From assembly GCA_903934745.1 (NCBI GenBank), contig CAIZOZ010000563.1, positions 1 through 13,886 of the forward strand: 13,886 bases of DNA, written 5' to 3'. The DNA is from an uncultured cyanobacterium. Lineage in GTDB: Bacteria > Cyanobacteriota > Cyanobacteriia > PCC-6307 > Cyanobiaceae. Under the pieces are notes generated by a model. That model was given only the letters and a program-made list of their open reading frames with translations, made no database searches and was not told where the DNA came from. The position numbers and the translations under genes were made by a program. Below, piece by piece: positions 1 to 6,680 of this stretch. Every line of letters starts with the position of its first letter. Position 1 is the stretch's first letter.

Positions 1-169
1 CGAACGTCTTGCTGGAGGCCAGCAGGGTGGGGATACCGCTTTGGTGCAACTGGCGCAGGCAGTCACCCGCCAGCAGGCTCTCGCCGCCAGCCTCGATCAG
101 GGTGTGGTCCAGATCACTGACCACACGCCAGCAGGCTCGGCGCTGCCGCTGTGCTGGCTCACCCATCAT
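1..169 (-). CDS. HAD-superfamily phosphatase, mannosyl-3-phosphoglycerate phosphatase-like (N-terminal part only)
   Basis: Only the first 56 codons lie inside the window; the gene runs off the left edge. Reading leftward from 169, the protein begins Met-Met-Gly-Glu-Pro and reaches the HAD motif I, SDLDHTL, with the nucleophile Asp19 and the general acid/base Asp21. About 30 residues later comes motif II, in the form LLASSKT. SSKT after a DxDxT motif is typical of the HAD-IIB mannosyl-3-phosphoglycerate phosphatase/YedP group, which dephosphorylates mannosyl-3-phosphoglycerate to the compatible solute mannosylglycerate. That substrate is inferred from the motif and could instead be another sugar phosphate. 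The ATG at 169-167 overlaps the folK stop (TGATG), and a second in-frame ATG follows directly at 166, so the gene is probably translated together with folK. The cap and the last HAD motif cannot be seen. Confidence 0.72.
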   Translation of the reverse strand, partial: MMGEPAQRQRRACWRVVSDLDHTLIEAGGESLLAGDCLRQLHQSGIPTLLASSKTF

Positions 170-681
170 CAACAGGGTTCCTCCAGCCGCTGCACATCGC
201 CCGGATCAACAAGCGCCGCAGCCAGCTGCCGCACCGAACGGCCGGAGACCGGATCGAGCCACTCCGCGGCAATCTCCGCCAGCGGCAGCAACACAAAGCC
301 CCGCTCCGCCATGCGGGGATGGGGAAGTTGCAGTCGCTCGCTGTCCAGCAGCAGCTGGCCGTAGAAAATGAGGGCGAGATCGAGGGTGCGAGGCCCCCAG
401 CGCTCGGCCCGGACGCGCCCGTAGCGTTGCTCCGTCGCCAGCAACAGATCGAGCAGGGCCTCCGGCGGCAGGCTGACCTCCAGCACGGCGCAGCCATTGA
501 GATAATCCGGCTGCACTGGGCCGATCGGGGCGCTGCGATACCAGCTGGAGCGCGCCAGCACACGCACACCGGCGCTCTGATCCAGGGCTGCGAGGGCCCC
601 TTCGAGGTTGGCACGGCTTGCGCCCAGGTTACTGCCGAGGGCGATGGCCGCCTGCTGGAGCGGTTCTGGAGGTAACTGCAT
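169..681 (-). CDS. folK: 2-amino-4-hydroxy-6-hydroxymethyldihydropteridine pyrophosphokinase (HPPK)
   Basis: Transfers pyrophosphate from ATP to 6-hydroxymethyl-7,8-dihydropterin, the cytosolic folate-pathway step after FolB. The 170-residue protein has the family landmarks in order: ALGSNLG near 14-20, YRSAP near 48-52, the pterin/ATP signature RWGPRTLDL at 94-102, and LPHPRM at 119-124. The length is normal. In E. coli HPPK the signature reads ...TLDLDI..., where Asp95 and Asp97 hold the two Mg2+ ions. Here it reads TLDLAL: Asp101 is kept but the second Asp is Ala103 (GCC, bases 375-373). The rest of the fold looks intact, so this is a real FolK with a possibly altered metal site. It starts 15 bases after the folB stop and its own stop overlaps the next start. 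Confidence 0.93.
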   Translation of the reverse strand: MQLPPEPLQQAAIALGSNLGASRANLEGALAALDQSAGVRVLARSSWYRSAPIGPVQPDYLNGCAVLEVSLPPEALLDLLLATEQRYGRVRAERWGPRTLDLALIFYGQLLLDSERLQLPHPRMAERGFVLLPLAEIAAEWLDPVSGRSVRQLAAALVDPGDVQRLEEPC

Positions 682-696
682 GGCGTTGGCGGAGGG

Positions 697-1086
697 TCAG
701 CAGGATTCGCCCTTGGAGCGGGTCATGGCGATGGCGATGCGGCCCTGGAAGCGAGGAATCGGTGGAGACACCTTCACCAGGCGTGAATGCACCGTCCGCA
801 CCGGTTCAAAGGCGAGCACCGCCTCGATGATCACCGAATTAAGGCGTTCAATCGTTTTGAATCGCGAGGTCTCCCGCAGGATGGTGACCCGGTCGACCAC
901 GTCGGCGTAGTTGAGGGTGTGTTCCAGCTGGTCGTCGGCGCCGGTGAGCGCAAGATTCATCCAGATGGTGAGGTCGAGCTCAAACCACTGGCCCAGGACC
1001 CGCTCTTCCGGGAAATAGCCGGTGTAGCCGTAGCAGCGAATCCCCGTGATTTCGATCGCATCCAGCGGAGCGCCTTGGCTGTCCAT
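697..1086 (-). CDS. folB: dihydroneopterin aldolase
   Basis: Converts 7,8-dihydroneopterin to 6-hydroxymethyl-7,8-dihydropterin and glycolaldehyde, feeding FolK. The protein opens with the family pattern IRCYGYTGYFPEERVLGQWF. It keeps the residues equivalent to those used by characterised aldolases: the Glu of PEERVLGQ, the Tyr of LNYADVV, the Glu of TIERLN, and the catalytic Lys of RLVKVSPPIPRFQG. From the chosen ATG at 1086 the protein has 129 residues, close to the usual 120. An in-frame ATG at 1104 would add six residues, and the frame stays open to 1215. The stretch before 1104 does not look conserved, and no clear ribosome site separates the two ATGs. It is the first gene of a folB-folK-phosphatase operon and is divergent from the secretion operon. 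Confidence 0.92.
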   Translation of the reverse strand: MDSQGAPLDAIEITGIRCYGYTGYFPEERVLGQWFELDLTIWMNLALTGADDQLEHTLNYADVVDRVTILRETSRFKTIERLNSVIIEAVLAFEPVRTVHSRLVKVSPPIPRFQGRIAIAMTRSKGESC

Positions 1087-1551
1087 GATCGGAATCGAAT
1101 CCATCGGGGTGCTGGTGTCCCAGTCGGTGCGGGACGGGAAGAACCTTGGCCGAACCAAGTCCCATGACGCGGCCCGGGACGCAAGGTCCAAGGGCTGGGC
1201 TGGGAAGCCCGGCATGACCAGGGTGTTCAGCCGGGATCGTACTGGCGACGCAGCCCAGCCAGGGGAAGCTGGCTCTGCGACAACCCACGCGGCCCACAGG
1301 CCGCCCCCCGAGACTCAGACCCTGGATCGGACAGGGACGTCAAGCTTTAAAAATGCGGTCGAGCATCCGGAGGTTGAGCCTTGAAGACTGAGCCTTGAAG
1401 ACTGAAAGCCACGCTGTAAGGTCGACGGCAGTCCAGCCACGAGCAGGTGGTCTGTGCACATGCTCCTGGCAGCGAGCTACGGCGACTCCAACAAGACTGC
1501 AGCCGGCCACAGGCTTGCAGTGGATCGCGTTCCCCACCCGGCCCGGCAGCG
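1087..1551. other. divergent intergenic region between folB and the secretion operon
   Basis: About 465 bases with no convincing gene. It must hold promoters for the leftward fol operon and the rightward secretion operon, but I see no strong paired -35/-10 boxes. It contains a small hairpin at 1257-1274 (AGCCAG, six-base loop, CTGGCT), an A/T-rich patch CTTTAAAAAT near 1345-1354, and the 14-bp tandem duplication at 1376-1403. The tolC frame stays open leftward to 1447, but that extension (rich in Cys, Pro and Arg, with no membrane character) does not look like protein. Confidence 0.6.
1376..1403. repeat. 14-bp perfect tandem duplication
   Basis: The unit GAGCCTTGAAGACT occurs at 1376-1389 and again at 1390-1403, with the first bases of a third copy (GA) after it. 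Each unit contains TTGAAG, which resembles a -35 box, so the duplication could double a promoter or regulator element upstream of the secretion operon. No matching -10 box at the right spacing is visible. Confidence 0.9.
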
Positions 1552-3081
1552 ATGGCCATGGTCCTGAAGGGGCGATGGGCCGGGTCGTATCGATTGGTTT
1601 GGTCTGGAATGGTGGCGCTGGCTCTGGTCCAGCCCGGCGCCAGGGGCGCAGTCCGCGAAGAGGCCTCACCCCCAGAACTACGGGAGCTCCGCAGTCTGCT
1701 GGAGGGGAGCCAGCGGGTATCGATGGCAGAAGCAATCAGCTCCACCCTGCGCCACAATCCCTCACTTCAGGCCTCATTCGCCAAGATCCAGGCCAGGGCG
1801 TGGAACCTGACGGCCAATCGGCGGCGCTGGTGGCCAACGGCGGCGGTGCAGGCCGACCCTGACACGACCATGTTGGGGCAGGTCTTCGAAACAACCGTAG
1901 CCAAGTACCCGAACAGCAACAGCAGCACTTTTGCAACCAGCACTTATAACAGCAGTTACAGCAATTACAGCAACTATGGCAATGCGTCGCTGGGGCTGAT
2001 TCTGAGCTGGAGTTTCTTTGATCCCACGCGACAACCCGCTATCAACAGTGCCAGCGCCAGCCTCAGCGCCCAGAAATTGACATTTAATGCGGTGGCCCGC
2101 AGTCTTGTTCTTGATACCCAGATTCTCTACCACACCCTGCAACAAACAGAGCGACTGATCCAGGTTTACGAGAGGATTTTACGTGAGAATGCAAAGCAGG
2201 TGGCGATGATCAATGCCCAGTTGAAAGCCGGTATGACCAACATCGGCGATGTGGCAGAGAAGCGGACACAAATGCTCAACCAGTTGACCCATCTGGTCCT
2301 GCTCTACCAGCAGCAAACCCACAATGCTTCGAATCTGGCGACCAACATGGGCCTGACTCCCGGCAGTGCGGTGCTGCCTCTGGATCCGCCCGAGGAGCCG
2401 CCCCCCTGGCCCCTCAGCCTGGAGGCCACGATCCAGGAGGGACTGCAATTGCGAGAAGAGATCCAGGCGAGCCTGGCCGAAGCTTCGGCCTACCAGTGGG
2501 ATGCACGCCGGCTTGTCAACACCTATCTACCCGTATTGATGCTCACAGGCACAGCCTATGGCTATCGCGGACAGGGAACCTTCGCTGGCAACGTGGCCCA
2601 GGATCCAGCGCCTTACTTCAGCAGACAGCACAGCACGGATGCCAGGCTCGGATTGGGCTTGCGCTGGGATTTCCTTGATGGTGGCATCCGCAATGCCGAA
2701 GCACGGCAAGCGGATTTCCAGGCCAAAGTGTTCGAGAGTCAGGCCCAGGAAAACCGCCTTAACATAGCCAATCAGGTTCGTCGCAGTTATATGAGCTATC
2801 GGACAGCGAAGCTCGCCTTATCTGGGGCAAGCCAAGCCTGTGTCGAATCTGAAATAGCGCTAAAAGTAGCTGATAAGCGATACCAAGTTGGAATCGGCGA
2901 CATGGCAGACTTGATCCAGGCCACCCAGCTGCTGGCGGAAGCGGCGCAGAATCTCAAGGACATACAGCTGAGTTATAGCAACTCTTTGGCTGAACTCTAT
3001 CGCTATTCGGCTCAATGGCCAGCCAGGCAAAGTGATCAAATTTTACGGGATATTCGTTCGTTTGACGAGGCACAACCATGA
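1552..3081 (+). CDS. TolC-like outer-membrane channel protein of a type I-like secretion system
   Basis: A trimeric outer-membrane/periplasmic duct through which an ABC exporter and its adaptor can push cargo out of the cell. The chosen ATG at 1552 gives 509 residues and a good signal peptide: basic start, hydrophobic VWSGMVALALVQ, and a likely cut near ARGA. The frame runs back to a GTG at 1447, but that part is not protein-like; ATG 1558 is also possible. Two outer-membrane efflux repeats follow, the first about 60-270 and the second about 320-495. The second contains LGLGLRWDFLDGG and RYQVGIGDMADLIQATQLL, classic TolC-type barrel and helix signatures. Residues about 120-144 form an Asn/Ser/Thr/Tyr-rich stretch just before the barrel strand LGLILSWSFFD, the position of the surface loop in E. 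coli TolC. The stop overlaps the adaptor start as ATGA, so it is the first gene of the exporter operon. Confidence 0.92.
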   Translation: MAMVLKGRWAGSYRLVWSGMVALALVQPGARGAVREEASPPELRELRSLLEGSQRVSMAEAISSTLRHNPSLQASFAKIQARAWNLTANRRRWWPTAAVQADPDTTMLGQVFETTVAKYPNSNSSTFATSTYNSSYSNYSNYGNASLGLILSWSFFDPTRQPAINSASASLSAQKLTFNAVARSLVLDTQILYHTLQQTERLIQVYERILRENAKQVAMINAQLKAGMTNIGDVAEKRTQMLNQLTHLVLLYQQQTHNASNLATNMGLTPGSAVLPLDPPEEPPPWPLSLEATIQEGLQLREEIQASLAEASAYQWDARRLVNTYLPVLMLTGTAYGYRGQGTFAGNVAQDPAPYFSRQHSTDARLGLGLRWDFLDGGIRNAEARQADFQAKVFESQAQENRLNIANQVRRSYMSYRTAKLALSGASQACVESEIALKVADKRYQVGIGDMADLIQATQLLAEAAQNLKDIQLSYSNSLAELYRYSAQWPARQSDQILRDIRSFDEAQP

Positions 3082-4484
3082 ATAATAAAATCGATCCTGC
3101 TGAGCCCATTCAAGCCAGGACCTCGCCTGCAGCGGTGAAGTTGTTATCGATACCTTTGCGGTTCTCGATCATCATCAGCTTACTGATCAGCTTCTCTGGC
3201 ATTGCTTGGGCCTGCTTTGCACGAATCCCGATCTATGCCAACGGTATTGCCTACATGCTCAGACTAGGTGATGTGGACGCAATTGTTGCCAATGCCGAAG
3301 GACGCATTTATTACCAATTTACCGCTTCTCAGTTAATCAGTCAGCCGCTGTTCAAGCGCCTCTACCAAATCACCAAGGATCAAGATGCAATTGAAAAGTC
3401 CGAGGCGCTAGAACTCATCAGAGAACTACTCGCCACCCGTACCAGCGGCCCCAGGCTAGACCTCAATAACACCTATCCAAACATGGTGCCCCCCGGCCAG
3501 GTGCTGGCCTGGATTGACTCTCCCCCCAGCCGCAATCACCTAACCAAAAGTCTTCTTTCCTATAGCCAGGAAAGCATTATGTTCACCAGCAAAAGTGAAG
3601 AGCTCAAGAGAATAAGCAATAAGATAAATGCAAAACTGTCAATTCTTAGGCAACAAGTTAAATCAGAAAGCGAACACCTCGAGAAAATTTCAGCCTTATT
3701 TGGTACAGGCTATGCCAGTCGCGAAAATGTCCTTAGACAAAAGGCCAGGGTGGACGATGTCCGGACAGCAATCATCTCCCATGCTCAGGAAATTGCCATT
3801 AATTCACACGAGCAAACAGAAAACGAAGTAAATCAGCAAAAGGCGCTGGTTAAGTTGCGCAGTGATCTTCTTGACTATATTGACAAGTGTTTTTTGTTCG
3901 CCAAAAAGCCTCTCTACATTGTCAATCTTAACAGTCCTCAGTTCAGTCTGGTGCATGCCGAAGACACGGTTATGAATGTCTCAGCAGTCAAGCTCAGCCA
4001 GTTACCCGATCACATCCCCGGATATCTGAGCCAGAGAGATGCCCAACAAATCAACACGGACATGGCTGTGCTTGTAACGCCAGTGGGCATGGATCGCGCC
4101 CAGTTCGGTGGCATCATGGGCAAGGTCCAGAAAGTCAATAATCTCCCCTCCAACCTCCAGCAGATCGCCGAACGCATCGGCTCAGTGGCCATCGCCAAGG
4201 AGGTGAGCTCCATGATTGAAAATCCTGTGCGGGTTGATTTGATCCTCCAGCGTGATCCCCGTGATCAGGAGCCTAATCATGGCGGGTTTCGCTGGTCTTC
4301 ACCGGGTTCGCCACCTTTCCCAATCAGCTCGGGAAATCAACTGAACCTTCAGATCACAGCCCGGCGGGTGTCCCCCATCAGCCTCCTGATCCCGTTCATC
4401 CTTAAGACTTCAGGGGTCAGTCCTCTCAGTCGCTCACCCCATCGCCAGCAAGCAATTGCGCCGAACAGCCAGGGTGCGCCGTGA
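3078..4484 (+). CDS. HlyD-family periplasmic adaptor, NHLM-type secretion protein
   Basis: Membrane-fusion protein expected to link the inner-membrane ABC exporter to the TolC-like channel. The 468 residues show a short cytosolic start, one membrane segment at about 29-48, a split lipoyl/barrel region, and a helical hairpin at about 160-265 rich in Lys, Glu, Gln and Ser. A C-terminal beta domain follows; its VTPVGMDRAQFGGIMGKV and the near-terminal VSPISLLIPFILK resemble the NHLM bacteriocin-system secretion proteins more than classical HlyD. The tail after that is Pro/Ser-rich and unremarkable. Start and stop both overlap neighbours (ATGA with tolC; GTGATG with the ABC gene), implying coupled translation. 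The hairpin-coding part is strikingly AT-rich: bases 3601-3660 have 19 G/C of 60. Adaptor role: strong. NHLM subfamily: recognised by eye from motifs. Confidence 0.88.
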   Translation: MNNKIDPAEPIQARTSPAAVKLLSIPLRFSIIISLLISFSGIAWACFARIPIYANGIAYMLRLGDVDAIVANAEGRIYYQFTASQLISQPLFKRLYQITKDQDAIEKSEALELIRELLATRTSGPRLDLNNTYPNMVPPGQVLAWIDSPPSRNHLTKSLLSYSQESIMFTSKSEELKRISNKINAKLSILRQQVKSESEHLEKISALFGTGYASRENVLRQKARVDDVRTAIISHAQEIAINSHEQTENEVNQQKALVKLRSDLLDYIDKCFLFAKKPLYIVNLNSPQFSLVHAEDTVMNVSAVKLSQLPDHIPGYLSQRDAQQINTDMAVLVTPVGMDRAQFGGIMGKVQKVNNLPSNLQQIAERIGSVAIAKEVSSMIENPVRVDLILQRDPRDQEPNHGGFRWSSPGSPPFPISSGNQLNLQITARRVSPISLLIPFILKTSGVSPLSRSPHRQQAIAPNSQGAP

Positions 4485-6676
4485 TGAAAGTTCAGCGACT
4501 CACCCGCCAGCGTCGAATCAACGCAATTCTGGAATCTGAGCCCAATGAATCCGGTGCTGTCGCCCTCGGCATCATTCTTGCCTTCCATGGCCGGCATCTG
4601 GGGCTGACAGCCATCAAAAATGACTGTGGCGTCACCCGAGATGGCACCACGCCAGCCAAACTGCTGGCGGCGGCCCGGCTGCATGGCCTGCAGAGCCAAC
4701 AGCAGCTGAAGGTGGGGCCGGAGTCACTGCTGGAGCTGGAACGATCCGGCCGATTGCCGGCGATTGTGCACACCAAGGACAACCGCTACATCGTTCTGGT
4801 GCGCTGGCGTCGCGATGGCCTGGAGGTGTTCGATACAGCTCGAGGCAGCCTACGGATCCAGCCAGAGCAGCTCCAGGCCGCCGAGATCCTGCTGCTGCAG
4901 CCCGGTCCAGACTTCCAGCCTCAGGGGACACCCCCCTCGATCTGGACTGTGCTGCTGCGGTTACTACAGCCCCTCAGCGCTGAACTGGCCCTGCTGACGC
5001 TGATCGCCAGCGCCGCTGTTATCCCCCTGTTGATGATTGCCGGCAGCACCTCCCAGTTCATTGATGGCTTTCTGCAGCAGCAGCGGCTGTCCTTTGGGCT
5101 GCCGATCCTGTGGTTGGTTCTGATGGCGGTGGCACTCTGGTTGCTGCTGAGCCTGTTTCGCAATCTCATGATCAGGCGGGTCAACTATGTGTTGACCCGC
5201 AGCTTTGCTGCCGACATCTTTGAATATGCCTTCTCAGCCGATTTCCCCTACTACCTTCAACGCAGCAGCTCGGAGCTGGCTGGAAGGATGAGCTTTGCCA
5301 TGTATATTCCCAATCTGGTCGTTAATCGCATTGGATCGGCATGCCTGCAACTGTGGACAGGCGTTCTGATGATTGTTTTCTCCTCGCTGATCTCTCCCAT
5401 CCTGTTCCTGTTGCTGCTGACAGGATTCATTCTGGCCATAGCCTACAATGTTTGGATTGCACTGGGCCTATCTGTTAATAACGACATCCTTGCGTCAGAA
5501 GGCAACCAGGCAGGATCCAAGGGGATTGAAGCAATCGCCAATATTGAGTCAATCAAGTCATCTGGGCTGGAGTTTAATTTTTTAAGGGAATTTCAGTGGC
5601 ATTATCTCGAAGGAATTCGTCAAACACAGATTATTGGTAGACTAGCAATCCGATCGGATCTTTCGGTGAATGGATCCGTCTTCGCGATTACGGCCATCCT
5701 GCTTGGCGTCGGCGGTTTGCTGATCATCCAAGGCTCCCTGTCGCTGGGGGCCCTGCTGGCCTTCCTCTTTCTACAATCACAAATCAACAATGCTATTTAT
5801 CAGATTCCAAACATCAGCAATAGTTGGCAGCAGGCGCAAGGTAAGCTGCGCCGCTATCACGACCTCGCGACGGCACCACGTGATCCCTATCTAAGAGGCT
5901 TTTCTCGCTATTCTGATCTGCCACTTGAAAGCCAAAAGCTGGTGGGTCGAATTGAACTTGAGAACGTCAATTATGCGTTTAGCCCTGTTGATGAGGCTTA
6001 CATCTGTAATCTCAACATCCAAGTGAATCCGGGGGAGCATCTGGCACTGGTTGGCAGCAGTGGCTCTGGCAAATCAACGATCATCCGGATGCTTGCTGGT
6101 TTTTATCGGCCGAGCTCAGGCCATTACCGCATCGCCGGTCGCGAATGGATGACGATTCCGGATCCGACGATCCGCTCCTCCCTCGCCTATGTGCCCCAGG
6201 ATGTCTTTGTCTTTAATACTTCTTTCGAGGACAACATCAAGCTCTGGCGTCCGGACTGCAGTCACGCCGATGTTGTCAGAGCTGCCATGGCTGCCGATCT
6301 TCACGATGACATTATGAAATATGGTGAGTCTTATAATGCAATCATGAAAGACAATGGCACCAATCTCAGTGGTGGCCAGCGTCAGCGACTGGAAATAGCC
6401 CGAGCCTTAATTCATAAGCCCACCATTCTATTGCTGGATGAAGCCACCAGTGCCCTGGACAACAGAACCGAGGAACATGTGCTGGCTGCTTTGAGGCGTT
6501 TGGGCATCACCGTCATCAGCGTCGCCCACCGTCTCAATGCCGCCAAGCAAAGCGATCAGGTCATTGTGCTGGAGCAGGGCAGGGTGCTGGAGCAGGGCCC
6601 CCCGGACCAGTTGCTGGCCCGCCAGGGTGCCTTTCAGCGTCTGGTGCTGGCCGAAGGCCAGCTGCAGGGCCATTGA
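4481..6676 (+). CDS. NHLM-type ABC exporter subunit 1 with inactive C39 peptidase-like domain
   Basis: Inner-membrane ABC exporter half with three parts. Residues 10-140 form a C39 peptidase fold like that which clips double-glycine leaders in peptide exporters: ESGAVALGIILAFHGRH, then CGVTRDGTTPAKLLAAARLHGL. About 155-450 is the transmembrane domain. About 490-731 is the ATPase, with Walker A GSSGSGKST (525-533), Q-loop Gln573, LSGGQ (629-633), Walker B ILLLDEATSALD (649-660) and H-loop His683, all intact. The peptidase centre is not intact: the active-site Cys is Ser24 (ESG for ECG), the oxyanion Gln is Glu18, and the catalytic His of NHF is Arg102 (NRY); only Asp118 remains. It should bind cargo but not cut it, like the C39-like domain of HlyB. 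GTG 4481 and ATG 4484 are adjacent in-frame starts; the ATG gives the usual TGATG coupling to the adaptor stop. Length matches the NHLM peptidase/ATPase family. Confidence 0.92.
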   Translation: MMKVQRLTRQRRINAILESEPNESGAVALGIILAFHGRHLGLTAIKNDCGVTRDGTTPAKLLAAARLHGLQSQQQLKVGPESLLELERSGRLPAIVHTKDNRYIVLVRWRRDGLEVFDTARGSLRIQPEQLQAAEILLLQPGPDFQPQGTPPSIWTVLLRLLQPLSAELALLTLIASAAVIPLLMIAGSTSQFIDGFLQQQRLSFGLPILWLVLMAVALWLLLSLFRNLMIRRVNYVLTRSFAADIFEYAFSADFPYYLQRSSSELAGRMSFAMYIPNLVVNRIGSACLQLWTGVLMIVFSSLISPILFLLLLTGFILAIAYNVWIALGLSVNNDILASEGNQAGSKGIEAIANIESIKSSGLEFNFLREFQWHYLEGIRQTQIIGRLAIRSDLSVNGSVFAITAILLGVGGLLIIQGSLSLGALLAFLFLQSQINNAIYQIPNISNSWQQAQGKLRRYHDLATAPRDPYLRGFSRYSDLPLESQKLVGRIELENVNYAFSPVDEAYICNLNIQVNPGEHLALVGSSGSGKSTIIRMLAGFYRPSSGHYRIAGREWMTIPDPTIRSSLAYVPQDVFVFNTSFEDNIKLWRPDCSHADVVRAAMAADLHDDIMKYGESYNAIMKDNGTNLSGGQRQRLEIARALIHKPTILLLDEATSALDNRTEEHVLAALRRLGITVISVAHRLNAAKQSDQVIVLEQGRVLEQGPPDQLLARQGAFQRLVLAEGQLQGH

Positions 6677-6680
6677 GCTG

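Noticed and set aside
1447..1551. Longer start for the TolC-like gene at GTG 1447
   Set aside because: The extra 35 residues are not signal-like, and a good signal peptide begins at 1552.
4481..4900. Active leader-cleaving C39 peptidase
   Set aside because: The catalytic Cys and His are replaced by Ser24 and Arg102, so processing activity is not supported.
6537..6680. Longer start (781 aa) for ABC subunit 2
   Set aside because: These codons overlap the end of the preceding ATPase gene and give Cys/Trp/Arg-rich sequence without family similarity; ATG 6681 sits four bases after the previous stop.
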